Origin: RPQJ01 sp963707145
GTDB lineage: Bacteria > Pseudomonadota > Gammaproteobacteria > Steroidobacterales > Steroidobacteraceae
Assembly: GCA_963707145.1 (NCBI GenBank)
Contig: CAVPOQ010000009.1
Coordinates: 124,001 to 188,000 of the forward strand
DNA length: 64,000 bases
Direction of reading: 5' to 3'
Below are positions 39,212-50,956 of this stretch, piece by piece. The notes below the pieces were generated by a model that searched no databases, was not told the DNA's origin, and saw only the letters and a program-made list of their open reading frames with translations. Both the position numbers and the translations under genes were made by a program. Each line of letters opens with the position of its first letter. Within the stretch, counting starts at the first letter, position 1.

Positions 39212-40597
39212 CTAGAGCCGCTCGAGCAGCCAGCCGGGGAAGAACATCAGCAGCAGCGCCGGCCCCAGGCACAGCAGGCACGCGAGCACCGCGTGCCGCC
39301 GCGGGACGCCACGCACGGCCGCGGGCTCCGGCTCGTCCATGAACAGGTGCTGGATCACGCGCAGATAGAAGTACAGGCCCAGGTAGCTCGCCACGAGGCC
39401 GGCCACCGCGAGGCCGGTGTGCCCGGCCTCCAGCACGTTGCGGAACACCAGGAACTTGGCGACGAAGCCGGGCAGCGGCGGCAGGCCGGCGAGCGACAGC
39501 ATGGCGGTCGCGATCATGACGGCCGCGAACGGCCGGCGGCGATACAGGCCCTTCAGCGCGTCGAGCCGGTCCTGGCGCTCGTCATCGGCGCCGCGCGGCA
39601 GCGCCGCGAAGGCGAGCACGGTCATCAGGCCATAGGCGATCAGGTAGAAGACGATCGCCTGCGATCGCCCGCGACCCTCGCCGAGGAACGCGAAGAACAG
39701 GTAGCCGGCGTGCGCGATCGACGAGTAGGCGATCATGCGCCGGAAGCTCGTCTGGCGGATGGCCGCGAGGTTGCCCCACGCCATGGACAGCAGCGGCAGC
39801 GCGGCGACCAGCCCGACGGCCGACAGCGCCACCGGCGCCGCGCCGAACACGCGCAGCGCCGCGAGCAGCACGCCCGCCTTGACGATCGCCGCCATGTAGG
39901 CGGTGACGGGCACGCTCGCGCCCTCGTAGGCATCGGGCGCCCATGCGTGCAGCGGCACGATTGCCGCCTTGAGAAACAGCGCTGCGGTGACCAGCGCGAC
40001 GCCCGCGAGCGCCAGCGGATCCCCTGACTGCAGCGCCGCGGCGAAGGCCGCGAGTGCGAGCGAGCCGCTCCAGCCGTAGATGAGCGAGATGCCCATGAGC
40101 AGCGTCGCGCTCGCCGCGCCGCCCAGCACCAGGTACTTGAGTGCCGCCTCGGCGCTCTGCGCGCGCATCAGTCCGAGCAGCACCAGCGCGTACACGGGCA
40201 GCGACAGGATCTCGATGCCGAGGAACAGCGTCGGGAAGCTGTCCGAGGAGACGACGAGGCAGGCGCCATAGAGCGACGCGAGCACCAGCGTGTAGTAGGG
40301 CGTCTCGGCGAAGTCGTCGCGCGAGATCAGCAGCACCGGCAGGGCGAGCCCGAGCAGGGCGGCCTTGGGCAGCAACGACGCCGGGCTCACGGAGTAGTGG
40401 TGCTCGAACGGCGTGCCGTGCTGGCCGCCCGCCCAGAGCCACAAGGCCGCCAGCGCCGCCGCGGCCACGAACGCCACGGCGGCGCGGAAGCCGTCGCTCG
40501 GGCGGCCGCTGCGGATCTCGAGGCCGAGGATGGCAAGCATCCCCAGCAGCAGCAGGTGCTCCGGCAGCATCAAGGTCAGGATCTGCGGCCAGTTCAT
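39212..40597 (-). CDS. nuoN: NADH-quinone oxidoreductase subunit N
   Basis: Antiporter-like proton-pumping subunit at the proximal part of the complex I membrane arm. 461 residues, about 14 helices. Key charged positions appear in ILSLPVYALVLLGL, LFLKAAIVPLHAWAPDAYEG (Lys and His) and RRMIAYSSIAHAGY. ATG overlaps the nuoM stop by four bases. Last gene of the operon, uninterrupted. Confidence 0.95.
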   Translation of the reverse strand: MNWPQILTLMLPEHLLLLGMLAILGLEIRSGRPSDGFRAAVAFVAAAALAALWLWAGGQHGTPFEHHYSVSPASLLPKAALLGLALPVLLISRDDFAETPYYTLVLASLYGACLVVSSDSFPTLFLGIEILSLPVYALVLLGLMRAQSAEAALKYLVLGGAASATLLMGISLIYGWSGSLALAAFAAALQSGDPLALAGVALVTAALFLKAAIVPLHAWAPDAYEGASVPVTAYMAAIVKAGVLLAALRVFGAAPVALSAVGLVAALPLLSMAWGNLAAIRQTSFRRMIAYSSIAHAGYLFFAFLGEGRGRSQAIVFYLIAYGLMTVLAFAALPRGADDERQDRLDALKGLYRRRPFAAVMIATAMLSLAGLPPLPGFVAKFLVFRNVLEAGHTGLAVAGLVASYLGLYFYLRVIQHLFMDEPEPAAVRGVPRRHAVLACLLCLGPALLLMFFPGWLLERL

Positions 40598-42133
40598 GGC
40601 GCGGCCTCCGGCACGCGGCTGGCGAGCACGCGCTGCTGGTAGTCGCGCGCGCCCAGTTCGGTCTTGGCGAGCGGACCCTGCGGGAACAACCCGAGCGCGA
40701 AGATGGCCACCACGAACGCGAGCAGGATGGCCTTCTCGCGCGCCACCAGGTCGGTGAACGGCTGGTGCGGGGCCTTCACCTCGCCGAACAGCAGCCGCTG
40801 CGCGAGCCACAGCATGTAGAGCGCGCCCAGCACGACGCCGGCGACCGCGAGCACGGCGAGCACCAGCGGCAACGTCTGGCCGGACTGGTACTGCGGCCAG
40901 GCCGCGTTGAATGCGCCGAGCAGCACCAGGAACTCGCCGGTGAAGCCGCTGGTGGTCGGCAGTCCGATCGAGGCGAGCGTCAGGATCATGAAGAACACCG
41001 AGTAGACCGGCAGCAGTCTGGCGAGGCCGCCGTAGTGCGCCAGCTCACGCGTGTGGCAGCGTTCGTAGATCATGCCGACCAGCGTGAACAGCCCGCCCGC
41101 CACGAGCCCGTGACTCACCATCTGGATGACCGCCCCCTGGATGCCCACGAGGTCGAGGCTCACGAGGCCGAGCATCACGTAGCCGAGGTGGCTGATGGAC
41201 GAGTAGGCGATGATCTTCTTGATGTCGGTCTGCACGAGCGCGAGGCACGCACCATAGATGATGCTCACGACCGACAGGATCATCAGCGCCGGCAGGAATG
41301 CCCGCGTCGCGTCCGGGAACAGCGGGAAGCCGAGCTTCATGAAACCGTAGGTGCCCATCTTGAGGAGCACGCCGGCGAGGATCACCGAGCCGGCGGTGGG
41401 CGCCTCGACGTGCGCGTCGGGGAGCCAGGTGTGAAGCGGAACCATCGGCACCTTGATGGCGAAGGACAGCGCGAAGGCCGCGAGCAGCCACGACTGCGCC
41501 CCGAGCGGGAGCGCGTGGCGGCCGAGGTCGTCGAAGGCGAAGGACAGCGTGCCCGTGGCCTGGGTGTGCGACCACACGAGGTAGATGACGGCCGCCAGCA
41601 TCAGGATGCTGCCGAACGCCGTGTACAGCACGAACTTGAGCGTGGCGTAGATGCGCCGCTCACCGCCCCAGATGCCGATCATCAGGAACATCGGGATCAG
41701 CATCGCCTCCCAGAACACATAGAACAGGAACAGGTCCTGCGCCAGGAACGTCCCCAGCATGGCGAACTGGATGAAGAACACCATGGCGTGGAACAGCCGC
41801 ACGTTCTTCTGAACCGCCGTGAACGCGCCGGCCACCACCAGCGGTCCGAGGAAGGCCGTCAGCGCGACGAGCAGCACGTTCAGGCCGTCGAGGCCGACGT
41901 GGTAGTGCACGTTCCAGTCGGCAATCCACGGCACGCGGGTCTCGAACTGGAGGCCCGCCACGCTGCCGTCGAAGCGCCGGTACAGCCACGCGGCGAGCGC
42001 GAGCTGCAGCAAGCATCAGCGCCAGCGAGAAACCGCGGATCGCGCGGTCCGTGCCGTGCGGCGCGAGCAGCAGCGCGACGATGCCGAGCACCGGCAGCCA
42101 GAGCACGAGGTTCAGCACGGTGGACTCAGCCAT
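40594..42133 (-). CDS. nuoM: NADH-quinone oxidoreductase subunit M, one frameshift
   Basis: Antiporter-like subunit of complex I, about 512 residues once repaired. The N-terminus (AESTVLNLVLWLPVLGIVAL, residues 1-40) is in one frame and the rest in another, owing to an extra base near 42012 (GCTTGCTGC for GCTGCTGC on the coding strand). Typical motifs: FYVFWEAMLIPMFLMIGIWG, KVPMVPLHTWLPDAHVEAPT and KKIIAYSSISHLGYV, containing the conserved Glu, Lys and His of the proton path. It overlaps nuoL by eight bases and nuoN by four. This is the only disruption I see in nuo. Confidence 0.93.
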
Positions 42134-44003
42134 TGCGCCACATCCAGGCGAGCAGGGCCACGACGCCCAGCAGCGCGAACCAGACGTACTGCTGCAGTTG
42201 TCCGGTCTCGACGCTGCCGAGCCGTCCCGCGGCGCGCTGCGCCAGCGAGGCGAGGCCGTGCAGCGACCCGTCGATCAGCCGACGGTCGCCCAGGCGCAGG
42301 AACACGCGCTCCGAGACCCAGTGCAGCGGGCGGCCGAGTACCGCCTCGTACAGTTCGTCCACGTAGTACTTGGCCGACAGCAGCCGGTGTGCGCCCGCGA
42401 AACGCTGCGCCAGCCGCTCGGCGCGGCCGAGGCCGCCGCGGTAGACGTAGATGGCCGCGGCCATGCCCGCGAGCCCGGTCGCGACGGCGAACGCGACCAG
42501 CGGCAGCTCGAGGTGCTCGAGCGCGTGGCCGGTCTCCGGCAGCGGCATGATCGGTTCGAGGAACAGGTACACGTGGAAGAAGCCGCCGACGGCGGACAGC
42601 ACCGCCAGCACCACCAGCACGCTGGTCATCGAAAAGGGCGACTCGTGCACGTGGTGCGCGGTGTGCTCGTCCATGCGCGACGGCGTCAGGAACGTGAGCA
42701 GCAGCAGCCGGAACATGTAGAACGCCGTCAGCAGCGCGGTGACCGAGGCCACCGCCCACAGCAGCGGCGACCCGCCGCGCTCGCTCGCGAATGCGAACCA
42801 CAGGATCTCGTCCTTGGAGAAGAACCCGGCGAGCGGCGGCAGCCCGGCGATGGCGGCGGTCGCCACGGCGAAGGTCACGAAGGTGACAGGTATGCGCCTC
42901 GCGAGCCCGCCCATCCTGCGGATGTCCTGCTCGCCGCCGAGGGCGTGGATCACGCTGCCGGCGCCGAGGAACAGGCAGGCCTTGAAGAACGCGTGCGTGT
43001 AGACGTGGAACACCGCCACGCCGTAAGCGCCCACGCCGAGCGCGACGAACATGAATCCGAGCTGGGAGATGGTCGAGTAGGCGAGCACCTTCTTGATGTC
43101 GGTCTGGACCACGGCGATCGTGGCGGCGAAGAACGCAGTGGCGACGCCCACTACCGCGATCACCTGCGAGGCCCCGGGCGCCTCGAGGTACAGCCCGTTG
43201 AGGCGCGCGATGAGGTACACGCCCGCGGTCACCATGGTCGCGGCGTGGATCAGCGCCGATACCGGCGTGGGACCGGCCATCGCGTCGGGGAGCCACACGT
43301 GCAGCGGGATCTGCGCCGACTTGCCGGTCGCGCCGATGAACAGCAGCAGTCCCACGAGGCTCGCCGACACCGCGGGCGGTACCGGACCCTGGAAGGCCTC
43401 GTTGACGGCATCGAAATCCAGCGTCCCGAGCGCGTGGTAGAGCAGGAACATGCCGAGCAGGAAGCCCGCGTCGCCGACCCGGTTGGTGATGAACGCCTTC
43501 TTGCCGGCCGCGGCCTTGGCCGGGTCCTCGAACCAGAAGCCGATCAGCAGATAGGAGGCGAGCCCGACGCCCTCCCAGCCCACGAAGCACACCAGCAGCG
43601 AGCGCCCGAGGACCAGCAGCAGCATGAAGAACAGGAACAGGTTCAGGTAGGCGAAGTAGCGCGCGTAGCCCGCGTCGTCCTTCATGTAGCCGGTGGAGTA
43701 GACGTGGATCAGCGAACCCACCCCGGTCACGATCAGGGTCATCAGCGCACTGAGGCGGTCGAAGTAGAAGCCCACGTCGAAGGAGAAGTCGCCGATGACG
43801 GCCCAGGTGTAGGCGGTCGCGGTGAGCGCCACTGCCGCCGAGCCGTCGAGCTCGCCGAACGCGCGCAGGGTGGCGAGGAAGGCGAGGATGGGCAGGCCGC
43901 AGCCCACCACGGTCACGAAGCTTTTGCCGAGACGGGGCCCGAGCAGCCCGTTCAGCAGGAAGCCGGCGAGCGGTAGCAGCACGATGAGCGTGAGCAGATT
44001 CAT
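42126..44003 (-). CDS. nuoL: NADH-quinone oxidoreductase subunit L
   Basis: Distal antiporter-like subunit with the long lateral helix; 625 residues. Motifs FVGWEGVGLASYLLIGFWFE (essential Glu), KSAQIPLHVWLPDAMAGPTP and KKVLAYSTISQLGFM. The C-terminal extension (about 530-625) carries the lateral helix and transmembrane anchor. Starts two bases after nuoK ends. Uninterrupted. Confidence 0.95.
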   Translation of the reverse strand: MNLLTLIVLLPLAGFLLNGLLGPRLGKSFVTVVGCGLPILAFLATLRAFGELDGSAAVALTATAYTWAVIGDFSFDVGFYFDRLSALMTLIVTGVGSLIHVYSTGYMKDDAGYARYFAYLNLFLFFMLLLVLGRSLLVCFVGWEGVGLASYLLIGFWFEDPAKAAAGKKAFITNRVGDAGFLLGMFLLYHALGTLDFDAVNEAFQGPVPPAVSASLVGLLLFIGATGKSAQIPLHVWLPDAMAGPTPVSALIHAATMVTAGVYLIARLNGLYLEAPGASQVIAVVGVATAFFAATIAVVQTDIKKVLAYSTISQLGFMFVALGVGAYGVAVFHVYTHAFFKACLFLGAGSVIHALGGEQDIRRMGGLARRIPVTFVTFAVATAAIAGLPPLAGFFSKDEILWFAFASERGGSPLLWAVASVTALLTAFYMFRLLLLTFLTPSRMDEHTAHHVHESPFSMTSVLVVLAVLSAVGGFFHVYLFLEPIMPLPETGHALEHLELPLVAFAVATGLAGMAAAIYVYRGGLGRAERLAQRFAGAHRLLSAKYYVDELYEAVLGRPLHWVSERVFLRLGDRRLIDGSLHGLASLAQRAAGRLGSVETGQLQQYVWFALLGVVALLAWMWRNG

Positions 44004-44005
44004 TC

Positions 44006-44308
44006 TCAGCCCTTGAGCTCCGAATAGGCGCCCACGTCGAGCGTCCGCTTCTGCCGCCCGAGCAGCAGCACGATCGGGATCGCGATGGCGATCTCGGCCG
44101 CCGCGACCACGAACACCAGGAACACGAGCACCGCCCCGGAAAACGTGGCGCTGCGCTCGGCGAAGGTCACGAGGCTGAGGATCACGCCGTTCAGCATCAG
44201 CTCCATGCACATGAGCATGACGAGCGCGTTGCGCCGGACCATCACCCCGACGAAGCCGAGGCTGAACAGCGCGAAGGCGAGCCCGAGCAGCAGCTGCGTC
44301 CTATCCAT
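44006..44308 (-). CDS. nuoK: NADH-quinone oxidoreductase subunit K
   Basis: 100 residues with three helices. The conserved membrane glutamates lie in MCMELMLNGVIL and VAAAEIAIAI. ATG overlaps nuoJ by eight bases. Confidence 0.94.
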   Translation of the reverse strand: MDRTQLLLGLAFALFSLGFVGVMVRRNALVMLMCMELMLNGVILSLVTFAERSATFSGAVLVFLVFVVAAAEIAIAIPIVLLLGRQKRTLDVGAYSELKG

Positions 44309-44825
44309 CGCGCCTCCGGCCCGTGCGGATGACGGCGATCGCGGCCACCACGGCCGCGAGCAGCAGCACCGAGGTCAGCTCGAAGTGCAGCCAGTAGCGT
44401 TCCAGGAATTCCCGCGAGAACGGCGCCACCTCGAAGGCGGCTCCGTCGCGACCGCCGTGGTACAGGGCGAGGTCCGCGGCGGTCACGATGCGCCCGTTGC
44501 CGGCCGCCGCGCCGAGCGCCGCGGCCAGCAGCGCGGCCAGCACCACGGCCGGAACGATGTTCGGCCCGTAGCGCTCGAGGAACGACGCGTCGCGCAGGTC
44601 GAGCAGCATGATCACGTACACCATGAACACCATGACGGCGCCCACGTAGATCAGCACCTGGAACACGGCGATCACGTGCACGCCGAGCAGGGCGTAGATC
44701 CCGGCGAGCGAGATCATGCAGCCGATCAGCGCCAGCGCGACCCGCATCGGGTGGCGCGCCAGCAGCATCAGCACGCCGCCGGCGAGCGCCGCCGCGCAGA
44801 AGAACCACAGCAGCAGGCTCGACAT
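44301..44825 (-). CDS. nuoJ: NADH-quinone oxidoreductase subunit J
   Basis: 174 residues, five helices; third-helix motif VFQVLIYVGAVMVFMVYVIM carries the conserved pi-bulge region involved in coupling. Start at MSSLLLWFFC, two bases after the nuoI stop. The periplasmic loop (about 100-140) is longer than the helices require. Confidence 0.93.
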   Translation of the reverse strand: MSSLLLWFFCAAALAGGVLMLLARHPMRVALALIGCMISLAGIYALLGVHVIAVFQVLIYVGAVMVFMVYVIMLLDLRDASFLERYGPNIVPAVVLAALLAAALGAAAGNGRIVTAADLALYHGGRDGAAFEVAPFSREFLERYWLHFELTSVLLLAAVVAAIAVIRTGRRRDG

Positions 44826-44827
44826 GC

Positions 44828-45409
44828 TCACGGCGAGCCCCCGCCGCGGCCGCGATCCGCCACGGGATAGGGTTTGGCGACGTCCTGCCGCGGCTGCCAG
44901 TGGAGCAGTTCCTCCTGGGTGATCCACATACGGCTGCGGTCGAAGCCGGGCAGGTCCGGGGTCTCCTTGAGCATGCGGATCGCGTCCTCGGGGCAGGCCT
45001 CGACGCACAGTCCGCAGAACACGCAGCGCGAGTAGTCGATCTCGAAGCGCGACGGGTACTTCGGATGGGCGGGGTCGTCGGGGTCGAAGGCGGCGTCGAT
45101 CTCGATGCACTGCGCGGGGCAGACGGTCGCGCACATGTTGCAGGCGACGCACTGTGGCCTGCCGTCGGGTCGCTGGGTCAGGATGTGCTTGCCGCGGTTG
45201 CTGGAGGCGTAGTCGGCGCGGATCTCCTCCGGGTAGTAGGCGGTCAGCGCGCCCTTGCGGCCCGTCATCCACTTGCGCATGTTGGCGAGGAACACGCCGC
45301 CGGTGATCCTGAGGCCCCGCCACACCTCGAAGAAGTACCAGCGCTCGTACCAACCCATCTCGGGTTCGTTCCAGTAGCGACGGCGGACGTAGGGCTTGCG
45401 GCTGCTCAT
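44828..45409 (-). CDS. nuoI: NADH-quinone oxidoreductase subunit I (2 x 4Fe-4S)
   Basis: 193 residues carrying clusters N6a and N6b. Two ferredoxin motifs: CVACNMCATVCP and CVFCGLCVEACP. An amphipathic N-terminal helix (FLANMRKWMTGRKGALTAYY) contacts the membrane arm. Tail is Gly/Arg-rich. Ten bases separate it from nuoH. Confidence 0.95.
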   Translation of the reverse strand: MSSRKPYVRRRYWNEPEMGWYERWYFFEVWRGLRITGGVFLANMRKWMTGRKGALTAYYPEEIRADYASSNRGKHILTQRPDGRPQCVACNMCATVCPAQCIEIDAAFDPDDPAHPKYPSRFEIDYSRCVFCGLCVEACPEDAIRMLKETPDLPGFDRSRMWITQEELLHWQPRQDVAKPYPVADRGRGGGSP

Positions 45410-45419
45410 CGCGGATCCC

Positions 45420-46552
45420 TCAGGCGAGCGCCCAGACCGCGATGACGGTCACGACGAGGTTGGCGATGGCGAGCGGCAGCAGGAATTTCCACGCGAAGCG
45501 CAGCAGCTGGTCCCACCGGAAGCGGGGCAGCGTCCAGCGCACCAGGATCTGGAAGCTGCAGAGCAGCAGCACCTTGGCGAGGAAGGTCACCATCTGCGTC
45601 ACGACCACCCAGCCGTGGCTCAGCTCGATCACGTGGCCGCCGGGCAGCACGAAGCCCGCGTCGGTCAGCCACGGCAGGTTGTATCCGCCGAGGAACAGCG
45701 TCGTGAACAGCGCCGCGATGATCGCGATCTCGATGAACTCCGAGAGCATGAACATGCCCTGCTTCATCGCGCTGTATTCGGTGAAGTAGCCGGAGATCAG
45801 CTCCGACTCGGCTTCCGGCAGGTCGAACGGGATGCGCTTGTTCTCCGCGATGCCGGCGGTCAGGAACAGCACGGCCGCGACCGGCTGCAAGACGATGCCC
45901 CAGGCCGGCAGGAAGCCGAGCACGGTGCCTGACTGCTGCTCCACGATCGACACGAGGTCCACCGTGCCGTAGATCAGGATCAGGCCGAGGATCGTGAGAC
46001 CCATCACCAGCTCGTAGGAGATGAGCTGCGAGCCCGCCCGCAAGGCGCCGAGCAGCGAGAACTTGTTGGCCGACGACCAGCCCGCCAGCATCGCGCCGAT
46101 GATCGAGATGCCGCCGAAGGCGAACACCACCAGCAGCCCTGCGTCGAGCGGGGCGATCTGCATGCGGTAGGTCCGCCCGCCGAACCAGTCGGCGAGCGAC
46201 GGGAACAATCGGCCGGGATCGAGCGTGCCGCCGAAGGGGATCACGGCGAACACCAGCATCACCGGCACGAACGCGAGCCACGGCCCGAGCGAGTAGGCGA
46301 GGCGGTCGTAGGCGTTGGGCCGGAAGTCCTCCTTCAGCAGCAGCTTGAGGCCGTCGGCCATGCCGTGGAACAGGCCCCACCAGACGAGCTTCACCTGCGT
46401 GAACGGGAGGCGCAGGTAGGCGCGGTTGGCGCCGATGCGATCGGACATGATCGCAGCCTGTTTGCGCTCCACCCAGGTCAGCACGGCGCCGAAGGTCAGC
46501 AGTACCGCCAGCGCGTAGCCGACGTAGACGAGTGTCATAGCGAGGTCCGGGC

Positions 46553-46556
<4 letters not shown>
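45420..46556 (-). CDS. nuoH: NADH-quinone oxidoreductase subunit H
   Basis: Quinone-channel subunit linking the two arms of complex I; 378 residues, eight helices. Conserved WVERKQAAIMSDRIGANRA, KLLLKEDFRPNAYD and PFDLPEAESELISGYFTEYS (quinone-cavity loop). ATG overlaps the nuoG stop by four bases. Confidence 0.95.
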
Positions 46557-47964
<1,408 letters not shown>

Positions 47965-47983
<19 letters not shown>

Positions 47984-49263
47984 TCCAGGTTCCCGCCGAA
48001 CTGCGAGCGCTTGTGCTCGATGTAGTAGTCGAACTCGTTGCGGAACTTGTCGAGGATGCCCGTGCAGGCGTACCCAGCCGCGTCGCCAAGGCCGCAGATC
48101 GTCGTGCCGTCGTTGAACTTCGAGATGTAGTAGAGCCGCTCGATGTCCTCCGGCCGGCCTTCGCCGGCGACGATGCGGTCGATGATGCGGTGCATCCAGC
48201 CCGTGCCGTGGCGGCAGGGCGTGCACTGACCGCAGGATTCGTGGTGATAGAAGCGCATGAGGATCTGCATCAGGCGCACCATGCAGGTGCCCTCGGCGAT
48301 CACGATCATGCCGCCGGAGCCGAGCGTCGAACCTGCGTCCCACAGCGCCTCGTGCGAGAGCGGCAGGTTCGCGATCTCGGCGCCGGTCAGCACCTTGGAG
48401 GACACGCCGCCCGGCACCACGCACTTGATGGCCCGTCCGCCCGGTATGCCGCCGCAGTCCTCGTCCAGGAACTTCATCCACGGATAGCCAAGCTCGACTT
48501 CGTACACGCCAGGGCGGTTCACGTGTCCGGAGACCGAGAACAGTCGCGTGCCAGGGCTCTTGGCCGTTCCCACCTCTTTGAAGGCCGCGGCGCCGTGCGC
48601 GATGATCCAGGCAATGTTCGACAGCGACTCGACGTTGTTGACGACGGTCGGCCGCTGGTAGAGCCCCTTCACGGTCAGCCGCGGCGGGCGGTTGCGCGGG
48701 TAGCCCTTCTTGCCTTCGAGGGATGCGAGGAGGCCTGATGCCTCGCCGGCGACGTATGCGCCGGCGCCGCGATAGACGACGATGTCGCAGGAGAAATCGG
48801 TGCCGAGGATGCGCTCGCCGAAGTAGCCGGCGGCGTAGGCCTCCTCGACCGCGCCGGCGAGGCGGCGGTAGGGCAGGTCGAACTCGCCGCGGATGTAGAC
48901 GAAGCAGTTGCGCACGCCGAGCGCGTAGCTCGCGATCAGCATCGATTCAACCAGCACGTGCGGGTTGTTCTCGAGGATCCAGCGATCCTTGAACGTGCCC
49001 GGCTCGCCCTCGTCGGCGTTCGCGACGAGGTAGTGCGGCTGGCCGTCGTCGGGCACGACGACCTGCCACTTGCGGCCCACCGCGAAAGCCGCGCCGCCGC
49101 GGCCCTGCAGCCCCGACGCAGTCACTTCCCTCGTGACGTCCGACGGCTTCATCTCCCCGAGCGCCTTCCCGAGCGCGCCGTAGCCGCCGCGCGCACGGTA
49201 GTCCGCCATCGAGTGCGAAGTCGTGGTGACCGGGAAACTCATGATGAGCTGTCGGCCGGGCAT
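47965..49263 (-). CDS. nuoF: NADH-quinone oxidoreductase subunit F (NADH/FMN)
   Basis: Oxidises NADH via FMN and passes electrons to cluster N3. 432 residues. NADH site GLQGRGGAAFAVGRKW, FMN site ANADEGEPGTFKDR and GAGAYVAGEASGLLASLEG, N3 ligands SCGQCTPCRHG with a distal Cys near the C-terminus. The ATG at 49263 lies three bases before the nuoE stop codon. Confidence 0.95.
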
Positions 49264-49265
49264 GG

Positions 49266-49730
49266 CTACTTCAGCCCCTCCAGCAGCTCGTCGACCTTCT
49301 CGCAGCTCAGGTTCTCGTGGTAGCCGTCGTTCACCATCATCATCGGCGCCGTGCCGCAGGAACCCAGGCACTCGGCGGTCGAGAGCGTGTAGCGGCCGTC
49401 AGGGGTCGTCTCCCCGGGCTTCACGCCCAGCCGCTTCTCGACGTGTTCGAGGATGCGCTCGGCCCCGTTCATCGAGCAGCTGACGTTGCGGCAGAACTGA
49501 AGGTGCCAGCGGCCCACCGGCTTGCGGCGGAACTGCGTGTAGAACGACAGCACTTCCTCGATCTGAATCTGAGGGACGCCGAGGTAGGCGGCGAGTTCTT
49601 CGATGTCGGAATCCGCCACGTAGCCGCGGTCCTCCTGGATGCGCCGCAGGCAGGGCAGCACCAGCGACGACTCGAAGCCCGCCGGGAAGCGGGCCCTGAG
49701 CTTCTCGAACTCGGGGACGAGGTGCTTCAC
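49266..49730 (-). CDS. nuoE: NADH-quinone oxidoreductase subunit E (2Fe-2S)
   Basis: Thioredoxin-like 2Fe-2S subunit (cluster N1a), 154 residues. GTG start overlapping the nuoD stop (GTGA). The helical N-domain (LPCLRRIQEDRGYVADSDIE) and the four ligands in CRNVSC and AECLGSCG are complete. Confidence 0.94.
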   Translation of the reverse strand: MKHLVPEFEKLRARFPAGFESSLVLPCLRRIQEDRGYVADSDIEELAAYLGVPQIQIEEVLSFYTQFRRKPVGRWHLQFCRNVSCSMNGAERILEHVEKRLGVKPGETTPDGRYTLSTAECLGSCGTAPMMMVNDGYHENLSCEKVDELLEGLK

Positions 49731-50956
49731 CTGTCGCACTCCCCGCCGATCATGTTCACCGAGCCGAAGGTCGGGACGATGTCGGCGAGCTGGTAGCCGT
49801 CGAGCATCCGGTGCACGCCGCCCATGTGCACGAAGCTCGGGGACCGGCAGTGCACTTTCCACGGCACGCCGCCGCCGACGCTGACGAGGTAGAAGCCGAG
49901 CTCGCCGTTGGCGCCCTCGTGGGCCGAGTACACCTCGCCCGGGGGCACCTGCGGCCCTTCCATCACCAGCTTGAAGTGGTTGATGAGCGACTCGATCTCC
50001 GTATAGACGAGCTGCTTCTCCGGGAAGGTGCAGCGGCGGTCGTCCACGCACAGCGGGCCCGGAGGCAGCAGGTCCACGAGCTGGCGGATCATGTGCGCCG
50101 ACTCGTCGATCTCGCGCATGCGCACGTAGTAGCGGTCGTAGTTGTCGCCCTTGATGCCGACCGGCACCTCGAAGTCGAGCTCCGCGTAGGCGAGGTAGGG
50201 CGTATCCCTGCGCAGGTCGCGCGCCGCGCCGGTGGAGCGCAGGATCGGGCCGGTAAAGCCCCAGTTCACGGCCTCGGCGGTGGCGATGACGCCCACGTCG
50301 CGCGTGCGGTCGATGAAGATGCGGTTGCGGTCCACGAGGCCGTGCACGCGGCCCGTGAACGTGTCCATCTGCTCGAGGATTTCCTCCAGCCGCACGAGCC
50401 ACCCTTCGGGCAGATCGCGGGCCAGGCCGCCGATGCGACCGTAGCTGTAGGTGACGCGCGCTCCGGTGAGTTCCGCGAGGTGCTCGTAGATGTAGTCGCG
50501 GATCGTGACGAGGTAGAGGAATGCGGTCATCGCGCCGAGTTCCATCAGTGCGGCGGCGATGCAGGTCAGGTGGTCGGCGATGCGCGAGTACTCGGCGAGC
50601 AGCGTGCGCAGGTAGCGGCAGCGCGGCGTGATCTCGATGCCCATCAGCTTTTCGACGGCCTCGCAGTAGGCGAAGTCGTTGATCAGCGCCGAGCAGTAGT
50701 TCAACCGGTCGACGTAGGGGATCAGGTTGTGCCAGGTGTGCGACTCGCACTCCTTCTCGAAGCCGCGGTGCAGGTAGCCGCAGTGCACGTCGGTGCGCAG
50801 CACGTGCTCGCCGGAGAGCTCGGCCACGATCTGGATCGTGCCGTGGGTGGCCGGGTGCGAGGGGCCGATGTTCACGATCACGGAGCCCTCGCGGCTCCCC
50901 TCGGTGAAGGCCGGCCGGATCGGGTTGGGCAGCTTGTCGAGCGGCGGCAGGCTCAC
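49727..50956 (-). CDS. nuoD: NADH-quinone oxidoreductase subunit D (49 kDa)
   Basis: Forms the quinone site with NuoB; [NiFe]-hydrogenase-like fold without metal. 409 residues from a GTG that overlaps nuoC. Conserved GPSHPATHGTIQIVAELSGE, HRGFEKECESHTWHN and the quinone-binding His/Tyr region (SHPATHG, DRLNYCSALINDFAYC). C-terminal YQLADIVPTFGSVNMIGGECDR. Separate from nuoC, unlike the E. coli fusion. Confidence 0.95.
   Translation of the reverse strand: MSLPPLDKLPNPIRPAFTEGSREGSVIVNIGPSHPATHGTIQIVAELSGEHVLRTDVHCGYLHRGFEKECESHTWHNLIPYVDRLNYCSALINDFAYCEAVEKLMGIEITPRCRYLRTLLAEYSRIADHLTCIAAALMELGAMTAFLYLVTIRDYIYEHLAELTGARVTYSYGRIGGLARDLPEGWLVRLEEILEQMDTFTGRVHGLVDRNRIFIDRTRDVGVIATAEAVNWGFTGPILRSTGAARDLRRDTPYLAYAELDFEVPVGIKGDNYDRYYVRMREIDESAHMIRQLVDLLPPGPLCVDDRRCTFPEKQLVYTEIESLINHFKLVMEGPQVPPGEVYSAHEGANGELGFYLVSVGGGVPWKVHCRSPSFVHMGGVHRMLDGYQLADIVPTFGSVNMIGGECDR

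Noticed and set aside
40141..42366. Long plus-strand open frame opposite nuoN-nuoM
   Set aside because: Arg/Ala/His-rich composition with no motifs; it is an antisense shadow caused by high GC over conserved nuo genes.
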